A DNA stretch of 5,345 bases from Desulfovibrio sp. Lineage in GTDB: Bacteria > Desulfobacterota > Desulfovibrionia > Desulfovibrionales > Desulfovibrionaceae. Position 1 is the first letter of the stretch. Each line of letters begins with the position of its first letter. The notes beneath the pieces were generated by a model. The model was not told where the DNA came from, searched no databases, and saw nothing but the letters and a program-made list of their open reading frames with translations. Shown piece after piece: positions 1-5,036 of the stretch. The stretch spans positions 1 to 5,345 of the forward strand of contig DQED01000026.1 in the NCBI GenBank assembly GCA_003525525.1, written 5' to 3'. The translations under genes and the position numbers were made by a program.

Positions 1-23
1 CCGGGGGGAGTCACTCCCCCCGG
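1..23. terminator. Perfect GC-rich palindrome, possible terminator hairpin
   Basis: Positions 1-11 and 13-23 are exact reverse complements around a single central base, so either strand can form a tight hairpin with a G6/C6 stem. There is no T-tract on either side within the window. Hairpins of this GC-only kind often sit at gene ends in high-GC delta-proteobacteria. It lies at the window edge, so the gene it might terminate cannot be seen. It could equally be a repeated intergenic palindrome; its design resembles the one at 131-155. Confidence 0.45.
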
Positions 24-130
24 TCCCCCCGTCCGGCGTCGTGGCGCGGAGCAGCCGGAACGAAGACGGGTCCGACGCACCGCGCACCGACCGCCTTTCC
101 ATCCGCCTGCCCATCCCCCGTCGGGGAGGT
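24..130. other. Intergenic stretch without recognisable gene
   Basis: With the flanking hairpins this is part of a roughly 200-base gene-free region downstream of the HsdR-N-like gene. Open frames cross it on both strands, but they give low-complexity Arg/Gly/Pro-rich translations typical of GC-rich non-coding DNA. Visible details are a tandem CGCACCG pair at 76-89 and a small 11-base palindrome at 116-126 (CCCCG, T, CGGGG). No promoter or RNA gene is recognised. Confidence 0.5.
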
Positions 131-155
131 CCAGGAGGGGATCATCCCCTCCTGG
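131..155. terminator. Perfect palindrome 3' of the HsdR-N-like gene, likely terminator hairpin
   Basis: Positions 131-142 and 144-155 are exact reverse complements around one central C, giving a potential stem of about 10-12 base pairs with an ATCAT centre. It lies 47-71 bases beyond the stop codon of the minus-strand gene ending at 202, where a terminator is expected. It lacks a following U-run, so classical intrinsic termination is not certain. A transcript-end or mRNA-stabilising hairpin is the best reading. Confidence 0.5.
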
Positions 156-165
156 CCGCCGGAGG

Positions 166-203
166 CCTCTTCCTCCTCTCCTCTTCCCCTTATCTCCCCC
201 TTC
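166..203. other. Polypyrimidine/polypurine tract
   Basis: The plus strand is all pyrimidine from 166 to 191, has one A at 192, and is pyrimidine again from 193 to 203. In the minus-strand transcript this is a G/A-rich 3' untranslated stretch beginning at the stop codon of the HsdR-N-like gene and running towards the hairpin at 131-155. It contains several AGGAG-like words, but no open frame worth calling begins after them. Its function is unknown. Confidence 0.5.
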
Positions 204-759
204 ACCCCTTGGCCTTGGGGCGGCATGCGCCTTGGCAGCAGCCGTCGGCGAGGAATTCGCTGTAGGCGAACAGGATACGGCGTTCGCGGTTGCGCGCTTC
301 CTCGGAGAGGACGGGGACGGGGGCGTGCAGGGCTTGCGCGTGTTCCCAGGAGGGGATACCGCGCATGCCGTGTCCGAGTTCGCGTCCTGTGGCGGCTTCG
401 AGGAGCACGGCGTCGTGGGTGTCGGTGACCAGGACGAGGGGGACGCCGCCGTCTTGGAAAATGCGCGCGGCGGCGAGGGCTTCGCGCATGTAGGAGCCGG
501 GTTCGCCGGAGCAGAAGATGACGAACAGCAGCGGGTTGCCGGCGGCGTCCGTGGCGTAGAGGTCGATCATGCGCGTGTATTCCGACCCGTCCACGGGGAA
601 GCAGACTCCGGTTTTGGAGGCCAGGCGATCCTTGGGGTAGCCTTTTTCCTCCACGAGCATCCGGGCGAGGGCCTGGCGGAATTCCTCGTAGGAGGTTTCG
701 GCGATTTCCTCGCCGGTCAGGAAGTCGCGGATGACATTGCCGAGCGATTCTTCATGCAT
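202..759 (-). CDS. HsdR N-terminal-like (PD-(D/E)XK fold) stand-alone protein, motif degenerate
   Basis: The product is 185 residues. It resembles the type I restriction HsdR N-terminal-like family (HSDR_N_2 type): a helical start with IRDFLTGEEIAE at 10-21 and an EEFRQALARMLVEEKGYPKD helix at 25-44. After these comes a strand with Asp66 (RMIDLY), then PLLFVIFCSGEP at 76-87. In active relatives the second strand carries E-x-K; here the aligned positions are about Ile81 and Cys83, so cleavage activity looks lost. The next part (99-128) has a VPLVLVTDTHDAVLLEAATG pattern typical of the domain's later strands. The tail carries three cysteines (Cys174, Cys175, Cys179). No helicase or methylase gene lies nearby, so this is not a restriction system. 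The ATG at 759 is chosen because AAGGA sits 7 bases upstream; the open frame runs on to 954, but its translation there looks non-coding. The family call is by eye and moderately sure; the cellular role is unknown. Confidence 0.7.
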   Translation of the reverse strand: MHEESLGNVIRDFLTGEEIAETSYEEFRQALARMLVEEKGYPKDRLASKTGVCFPVDGSEYTRMIDLYATDAAGNPLLFVIFCSGEPGSYMREALAAARIFQDGGVPLVLVTDTHDAVLLEAATGRELGHGMRGIPSWEHAQALHAPVPVLSEEARNRERRILFAYSEFLADGCCQGACRPKAKG

Positions 760-968
760 GGCGCGTTCCTTGTTGCGGCGTTGGCGGCTTGTCGCGGCCG
801 GGGAGGCGGCGCGGGCGTTTCTCCTGGGGATAGCGGCAAGGCGCGCGCGGCGGCAAGGGGTTTGCGGGGGAAGAAACGGATGTTTCCTGCCGGTTACGGC
901 CACGGCCCTTCTCGACGAAGCTCGAAGTATTGGATAGGTAGGGCCATTCTTCATTGGCGGGGGGGCGC
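760..968. promoter_or_regulatory. Divergent intergenic region between HsdR-N-like and GTPase genes
   Basis: These 209 bases separate two genes transcribed away from each other, so promoters for both should lie here, but none is strong. For the minus gene a weak pair reads TTGCCG (plus positions 851-856) and CTATCC (828-833) with 17 bases between. For the plus gene the only less GC-rich part is about 909-945 (AGTATTGGATAGG), without a clear -35 partner. A 9-base direct repeat GCGGCAAGG occurs at 833-841 and 850-858, 17 bases apart, which could be an operator or chance in such biased sequence. Confidence 0.4.
767..771 (-). promoter_or_regulatory. Ribosome binding site deciding the start at 759
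   Basis: The minus strand reads AAGGA with 7 bases before the ATG at 759-757. This supports that ATG over the upstream in-frame start at 954, whose extra 65 residues are Arg/Ala/Pro-rich and unlike the rest of the protein. Confidence 0.65.
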
Positions 969-2456
969 ATGGAAGACGGTAGACTGAGCGACAGACTGGC
1001 CAGCCTCAAGGAACACCTGCAACTGGAAAATCCGCTTCTGGTGGAAGCGGTCGGCAGTTTCGGCAAGCTCGACAAGGTGTGCCGGGGCATCGGGCTTCTC
1101 GGCAACGACCAATCCACGATTTCCCAGATCGCCTGGTGGCCGCTCATCTCCGTGCTGGGGCCGTTTTCCGCCGGCAAATCCACCTTCATCAATTATTATC
1201 TCGGCACGCCCGTGCAGCAGACCGGTTCCCATGCCGTGGACGACAAGTTCACGGTCATCTGCTACAACGCGGCCGGCGAATCGCGCGTGTTGCCGGGCAC
1301 GGCGCTCAATGCCGACCTGCGGTTTCCGTTTTACAAGATGAGCGAGGAGCTGGAAAAGGTCGAACCCGGCGAGGGCGGTCGCATCGACTCCTACATCCGC
1401 CTCAAGACCAGTCCCAGCGACAAGCTGCGGGGGCTCATCCTCATCGACTCCCCGGGTTTCGACGCCGACGCCCAGCGCACTTCGACGCTGCGCATCACCA
1501 ATTACATCATGGACCTGTCCGACCTCGTGCTGGTCCTGTTCGACGCCCGTCGTCCCGAACCCGGGGCCATGCGCGACACGCTCACCCACCTTGTCGCCGC
1601 GACGATCAACCGTCGCGACTCCAACAAGTTCATCTACATCCTCAACCAGATGGACATCGCCGCCCGGGAGGACAACCCCGAGGAGGTGGTGGGGGCGTGG
1701 CAGCGCGCGCTGGCCCAGCAGGGGCTCACGGCCGGGAAGTTCTACCGCATCTACGCGCCCACGGCGGCGGTGCCCATTCCCGACGAGGCGCTGCGCCAGC
1801 GGTTCGAGGCCAAGCGCGACGCGGACATGGCCGCCATCCACAACCGCATGAACCAGGTGCGCGTGGAGCGGGCGTATCGCATCGTGGGCGAGCTCGAGAA
1901 GCTGGCCCGCGAGGTGGAGGACGTGCGCGTGCCCGAGGTGCGCGGCATGCTCATCCGTTGGCGCAAGGGCGTGGTGCGCCGCGACATGGCGCTGTTCGGG
2001 GCCGTGGCCTTCGTTTTTGCGGCGGCCTACGTGCTGACCGGGCATCCGTTCACGTACGGCTTTGCGCCGGCCTGGATGGAGTGGGTGTTCGCCGAGTCCT
2101 GGCGGGCGATTCCCTTCCTGCTCCTGTGCCTGGGCGGCGGCTTCTGGCTGCATTTCCTGGCCCGCAAGTGGTCGGCCGCGTCCGTGGCCCGGGTGGTGGA
2201 GAAGGCGTATGCCCACGGCCCCGTGCGCGAGGGGCTGTTGCGCGCCCTGGCAAAAAACACCGCGCCCTGGCGTTCGATTTACTGTTCCGAGCCGGCCGGC
2301 TGGGGCCAGAAGTACCGCAAGATCCTCTCCTCGGTCATCGCCGACAGCGAGAAGTTCATCCAGTCCCTAAACGACCGCTACGCCCATCCCTCGGGCGTCT
2401 GGCAGCAGCAGCCGGAACAGAAGCCGCAGGCGCAGCCCGGGCCGCCCTGCGAATAG
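969..2456 (+). CDS. Dynamin-like GTPase with two membrane segments
   Basis: The product is 495 residues and belongs by motif to the dynamin/EHD-type GTPases, which bind and hydrolyse GTP and usually remodel or tether membranes. G1 is GPFSAGKST at 64-72, the switch region around HAVDDKFTV (88-96) holds the likely G2 Thr95, G3 is DSPG at 160-163, and G4 is NQMD at 226-229, a variant of N/T-K-x-D. A helical region rich in charged residues follows (about 272-338). Two hydrophobic segments at about 341-357 and 379-397 are joined by a short loop and probably anchor the protein in the inner membrane as a hairpin. The soluble C-terminal helix region ends in a Gln/Pro-rich tail (479-495). The ATG at 969 is preferred, with a G-rich stretch just before it; a TTG at 954 would add five residues. 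The substrate membrane and partner are unknown. It stands alone on this strand, divergent from the HsdR-N-like gene. Confidence 0.85.
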   Translation: MEDGRLSDRLASLKEHLQLENPLLVEAVGSFGKLDKVCRGIGLLGNDQSTISQIAWWPLISVLGPFSAGKSTFINYYLGTPVQQTGSHAVDDKFTVICYNAAGESRVLPGTALNADLRFPFYKMSEELEKVEPGEGGRIDSYIRLKTSPSDKLRGLILIDSPGFDADAQRTSTLRITNYIMDLSDLVLVLFDARRPEPGAMRDTLTHLVAATINRRDSNKFIYILNQMDIAAREDNPEEVVGAWQRALAQQGLTAGKFYRIYAPTAAVPIPDEALRQRFEAKRDADMAAIHNRMNQVRVERAYRIVGELEKLAREVEDVRVPEVRGMLIRWRKGVVRRDMALFGAVAFVFAAAYVLTGHPFTYGFAPAWMEWVFAESWRAIPFLLLCLGGGFWLHFLARKWSAASVARVVEKAYAHGPVREGLLRALAKNTAPWRSIYCSEPAGWGQKYRKILSSVIADSEKFIQSLNDRYAHPSGVWQQQPEQKPQAQPGPPCE

Positions 2457-2458
2457 TG

Positions 2459-2487
2459 TTGTGACCCTTACAATACGACAGTATTTT
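2459..2487 (+). promoter_or_regulatory. Candidate sigma-70 promoter for the aminotransferase gene
   Basis: TTGTGA at 2459-2464 and TATTTT at 2482-2487 are separated by 17 bases, each matching the consensus hexamer at four of six positions. The signal lies in the most AT-rich stretch of the window, immediately after the GTPase stop. Transcription would start near 2494, leaving a leader of about 100 bases before the aminotransferase ATG. It overlaps a weak hairpin that could instead end the GTPase transcript. Confidence 0.4.
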
Positions 2488-2489
2488 TT
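2472..2489 (+). terminator. Weak hairpin plus T-run after the GTPase gene
   Basis: AATAC (2472-2476) and GTATT (2481-2485) can pair around a GACA loop, followed directly by TTTT (2486-2489). The arrangement is that of an intrinsic terminator 16 bases past the GTPase stop, but a five-pair stem with only one G-C pair would be unstable. The same bases also read as a promoter, so this is an alternative explanation. Confidence 0.25.
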
Positions 2490-2593
2490 AAGAAAAAGAC
2501 TACGGAATTCGAAGATGCTGCGCTGAGCGGCTTGCACGTTTTTCCCGCGCGGGCCCGCACCCCTTTCCCCACTCCCAACAGGAACCACGCCTC

Positions 2594-3739
2594 ATGAATC
2601 CCGCTTGCAAGGACATCACGTCGTTTCTCGTCATGGACATCCTGGAACGCGCCCAGGCCATCGAGGCCGCGGGGAACCGCGTCATCCACCTGGAAATCGG
2701 CGAACCGGACTTCGACATTCCCGACTGCGTCAAGGAAGCCGCGCAAAAGGCCGTGGCCGAGGGCCGCACGCACTACACGCACAGCCTCGGCGTGGTCGAG
2801 CTGCGCGAGTCCATCTGCCGTCTGTTCGCCGACGAGTACGGCGTGGACGTGCATCCGGAGCGCATCCTGGTCACGGGCGGCACCTCGCCGGCCATGCTGC
2901 TCGCCTTCGGCGTGCTGGCCCGGCCCGGGGCGCACGTGCTGCTCACGGACCCGGCCTATGCCTGCTACCCCAACTTCCTGCGCTTCACCGGGATTACGCC
3001 GCGCTACGTGCCCGTGGCCGAAGAGGACGGTTTCCAGTTCACGCCGCAGGCCATCATGGACAGCGTGGACGGACTGACCGCCGGCATCCTGCTCAACTCC
3101 CCGGCCAACCCCACGGGAACGCTCACCCCGGACGCGACGTACGAGGCGGCCTGCGCCATGGGCGTACCGGTGATTTCCGACGAGATCTACCACGGCCTGA
3201 CGTATGGGGGGCGGGCGCGCTGCGCCCTGGAATTTTCCGACGACGCGCTGGTTTTGAACGGCTTTTCCAAGCGCTTCGCCATGACCGGCCTGCGCCTGGG
3301 CTATCTCATCGCGCCGCGGCCCATGATGGGGATTTTGCAGAAGCTCCAGCAGAACCTGTTCATCTGCGCGTCATCGGTGGCGCAGTGGGCGGGCGTGGCC
3401 GCGCTTTCCGAGGAAGGCCTGGAAGCGGCCGAGGCCATGCGCCGGACCTACGACACGCGGCGCAAGGCGCTGCTCGCCGGGCTGACGAAGCTGGGGCTCG
3501 CCCCGCGCACCGAGCCCACGGGCGCGTTCTACGTGTTCGTGCGCGCCGACCACCTGAACCCCGATTCGCTGGCCCTGGCCTACGACATCCTGGAGAAGGC
3601 GCATGTGGGCGTGACCCCGGGCATCGACTTCGGCCCGGGCGGCGAGGGGCACCTGCGCTTTTCCTACGCCAACTCCCTGGAGAACATCGAGGAAGGCCTG
3701 GACCGTCTCGGGCGCTACATCGCCACGCATTGCGGCTAG
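2594..3739 (+). CDS. Class I/II PLP-dependent aminotransferase
   Basis: The product is a complete fold-type I aminotransferase of 381 residues, the usual length of the family. It transfers an amino group between an amino acid and a 2-oxo acid in the cytoplasm using pyridoxal phosphate. Visible markers in order are the substrate-side LEIGEPDFDIP (33-43), YTHSLGVVELRE (61-72), the cofactor phosphate-side GGTSPA (95-100), SPANPTG with Asn172, DEIYHGLTYGG with Asp196 and Tyr199, the Schiff-base lysine Lys226 in NGFSKRFAMTGLRLGY, and the carboxylate-binding Arg355 in HLRFSYANS. The pattern resembles the aspartate-aminotransferase-like subgroup, but specificity cannot be read from sequence. The ATG at 2594 is preceded by AGGAA at 2580-2584, nine bases away, and the N-terminus aligns with the family. 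A 137-base spacer with its own promoter-like signal suggests independent expression from the GTPase. Confidence 0.93.
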   Translation: MNPACKDITSFLVMDILERAQAIEAAGNRVIHLEIGEPDFDIPDCVKEAAQKAVAEGRTHYTHSLGVVELRESICRLFADEYGVDVHPERILVTGGTSPAMLLAFGVLARPGAHVLLTDPAYACYPNFLRFTGITPRYVPVAEEDGFQFTPQAIMDSVDGLTAGILLNSPANPTGTLTPDATYEAACAMGVPVISDEIYHGLTYGGRARCALEFSDDALVLNGFSKRFAMTGLRLGYLIAPRPMMGILQKLQQNLFICASSVAQWAGVAALSEEGLEAAEAMRRTYDTRRKALLAGLTKLGLAPRTEPTGAFYVFVRADHLNPDSLALAYDILEKAHVGVTPGIDFGPGGEGHLRFSYANSLENIEEGLDRLGRYIATHCG

Positions 3740-3761
3740 AGCCGCACGAGGACGCGCGTCC
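3731..3761. terminator. Two inverted repeats at the convergent gene junction
   Basis: TGCGGCT (3731-3737) pairs with AGCCGCA (3740-3746), enclosing the aminotransferase stop codon. GGACGCGCGTCC at 3750-3761 is a perfect 12-base palindrome ending one base before the stop of the minus-strand zinc-ribbon gene. Together they fill the 22 bases between two converging genes, as expected for a compact bidirectional terminator. There is no U-run on either strand, so termination efficiency is uncertain. Confidence 0.45.
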
Positions 3762-3971
3762 CTACATGCGGTCGAGCGGCACGTTGGCGTAGACTTCGTC
3801 GAAGTCGTCGTCGAGCTGGTCCACGTAGTCGGCCGGGTCGAATTCCCGGCCGCAGCCGTGGCAGGTGAGCATGATGCGCAGGCACGAGCGCTCGTATGTC
3901 AGCTGCTTGCCGCAGCTCGGGCAGGCGACCTTGGTCTCCGTCGGCCGGAACTGGATGCGGGAAAAGGCCAT
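3762..3971 (-). CDS. Small dual-CXXC zinc-ribbon-like protein
   Basis: The product is 69 residues with two CXXC knuckles, Cys17-Pro-Ser-Cys20 and Cys37-His-Gly-Cys40, spaced as in a zinc ribbon, plus a fifth cysteine at Cys30 between them. The C-terminal third is strongly acidic (DQLDDDFDEVY, 51-61). It matches my memory of a small delta-proteobacterial family described as dual CXXC motif (seleno)protein, in which some members use selenocysteine; here every position is cysteine and there is no in-frame TGA. A metal-binding or redox role is plausible, but no substrate or partner is known. The start is firm: AAGGAG lies 5 bases before the ATG. It follows the HD-GYP gene by 9 bases and is almost certainly in the same transcript. 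Confidence 0.82.
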   Translation of the reverse strand: MAFSRIQFRPTETKVACPSCGKQLTYERSCLRIMLTCHGCGREFDPADYVDQLDDDFDEVYANVPLDRM

Positions 3972-3976
3972 GGGTG

Positions 3977-3982
3977 CTCCTT
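3977..3982 (-). promoter_or_regulatory. Strong Shine-Dalgarno overlapping the HD-GYP stop codon
   Basis: The minus strand reads TAAGGAG: the TAA that ends the HD-GYP gene supplies the first bases of AAGGAG, and the zinc-ribbon ATG follows after 5 bases. Ribosomes finishing the HD-GYP protein would be placed on the next gene's initiation site, which suggests coupled translation. Confidence 0.75.
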
Positions 3983-4964
3983 AAACCATGTTCGCGCCGC
4001 TTAGAATCATGACCAGGCGCTTGTACACGTCCGCGTCGAAGGCGTCGATCATCTCGTCGCGCATGAGCCGCAGCGCCTGGAAGGGCTGCATGGCGTCGGC
4101 ATAGGGTCGTTTCGTGGTCAGGGCGTCGTAGACGTCGGCCACGGTCAGGGCCCGGACGTAGGGCGGGATGAGCTCGCCGGCCAGGCCGCCCGGGTAGCCG
4201 CCGCCGTCCATGCGCTCGTGGTGCATGAGGATGCAGTGGCAGGCGGTCTGCGACAGCGGCACCTCCTGACACAAGGCCAGGCCCTTGGCCGGATGCGTGT
4301 TGATGACCTGCCGCTCCTCCGGGGTCAGGGGGCCGGGCTTGGACAGGATTTCGTTCGGAATGCGCGTCTTGCCGATGTCGTGCAGCAGCGCCCCGATGCC
4401 GGCCTGCACCTGCGTGTAGTCGTCGGCCTTCATGCTTTGCAGCAGGGCCGTGGTGTAGACGAAGACCTGCACGTTGTGGGTGTGCACGGAATAGTCGTGG
4501 GCGGCCAGGGCGGCGATGCGCTTGAGCGATTCGTCCATGGCCAGGAACTTGATGCTTTTTTCGACCAGCGCGACGACGCGGGCGTATTCCTTCTTGCCGA
4601 TGCCCTTGGGCAGGCGCGTCTCGAACACCTCGCGCACCACGGCTTCGGAGGCGTTGTAGAGGACCTTGCAGCGCTCCTCCACGGGAATGCCGTTGTCGGC
4701 GAGAATATTGGGCAGGTGCTTTTCGATGTAGCGGTTGAAATCGGGCCGCTGCTCCCCGCGGATGTAGACCTCGGTCACGCCCGCGTCATGCAGCTTTTGC
4801 CTGTGGCGCGGGGTGAACTGTTCGTTTTCCGCGGCGTAGAGGACGAAGTTGCCCGCCTGGCGGATGAAAACACGGAATTTCCCCAATGTTTGCGGGAAGA
4901 TCATCAGAGGGGAAACCGCGAAATACATTTCTTCCCGTATGCTTGCCGTCGCTTTATGCAGCAT
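3981..4964 (-). CDS. HD-GYP domain protein, probable cyclic-di-GMP phosphodiesterase
   Basis: The product is 327 residues. An N-terminal domain of about 80 residues (YFAVSPLMIFPQTLGKFRVF at 14-33 onward) is of the kind often found before HD-GYP domains and may be sensory or structural. A helical linker (about 85-150) leads to the HD-GYP domain. Its key residues are intact: His163 in THNV, His195-Asp196 with Lys199 in LLHDIGKTRIP, His224, His248-His249-Glu250, the GYP at 256-258 within RMDGGGYPGGL, and Asp277 in ADVYD. The family degrades cyclic di-GMP at a metal centre, commonly giving pGpG or GMP, and so affects motility or biofilm state. No signal peptide or membrane segment is seen, so it is probably cytoplasmic. 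The ATG at 4964 is chosen for its GAGG 7 bases upstream; GTG at 4970 and ATG at 4928 are alternatives. The 72-base gap to the upstream comB-like gene shows no clear promoter. Confidence 0.9.
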   Translation of the reverse strand: MLHKATASIREEMYFAVSPLMIFPQTLGKFRVFIRQAGNFVLYAAENEQFTPRHRQKLHDAGVTEVYIRGEQRPDFNRYIEKHLPNILADNGIPVEERCKVLYNASEAVVREVFETRLPKGIGKKEYARVVALVEKSIKFLAMDESLKRIAALAAHDYSVHTHNVQVFVYTTALLQSMKADDYTQVQAGIGALLHDIGKTRIPNEILSKPGPLTPEERQVINTHPAKGLALCQEVPLSQTACHCILMHHERMDGGGYPGGLAGELIPPYVRALTVADVYDALTTKRPYADAMQPFQALRLMRDEMIDAFDADVYKRLVMILSGANMV

Positions 4965-4971
4965 GGCCACG

Positions 4972-4975
4972 CCTC
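4972..4975 (-). promoter_or_regulatory. Ribosome binding site favouring the HD-GYP start at 4964
   Basis: GAGG on the minus strand stands 7 bases before the ATG at 4964-4962 but only one base before the GTG at 4970, so the ATG is the better placed start. A third option, ATG at 4928, has a GGGAAG close before it and still keeps the recognisable N-terminal domain. Confidence 0.45.
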
Positions 4976-5036
4976 TGCGCTTGTCGCCTGATCCGTAGTC
5001 GTACGTCGTGTTGATCGGTCGGTGCGTGGGAAAACA

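Noticed and set aside
83..93. 11-base word shared in inverted orientation with 5016-5026
   Set aside because: It is short and made of common GC-rich words, so it is likely by chance; the flanks do not match.
41..265. Small plus-strand frame in the gene-free left end
   Set aside because: It has no ribosome binding site and a low-complexity translation, and it runs through the palindrome and pyrimidine tract.
202..759. Part of a type I restriction-modification system
   Set aside because: There is no helicase domain, methylase or specificity gene, and the catalytic E-x-K is missing.
760..954. N-terminal extension of the HsdR-N-like gene to 954
   Set aside because: The extra 65 residues are Arg/Ala/Pro-rich and would fill the divergent promoter region; a good AAGGA supports the start at 759.
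951..2216. Long antisense open frame of 421 codons opposite the GTPase gene
   Set aside because: The translation is His/Gly/Arg-rich without a recognisable fold, as is typical of the strand opposite a real GC-rich gene, while the plus-strand frame has complete GTPase motifs.
1079..2464. Second plus-strand frame of 461 codons inside the GTPase gene
   Set aside because: It is out of frame with the motif-bearing protein, and its Arg/Pro/His-rich low-complexity translation is a GC-bias artefact.
2531..2545. Sigma-54-like element (TTGCACG followed by T-run)
   Set aside because: The required GC pair of the -12 element is absent at the right spacing.
2605..3792. 395-codon plus-strand frame overlapping the aminotransferase
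   Set aside because: It is Arg/Gly/His-rich with no motifs, and the aminotransferase in the other frame has every catalytic residue.
4218..4991. Plus-strand frame of 257 codons opposite the HD-GYP gene
   Set aside because: It is an antisense shadow with His/Val/Gly-rich composition; the HD-GYP frame has an intact active site.
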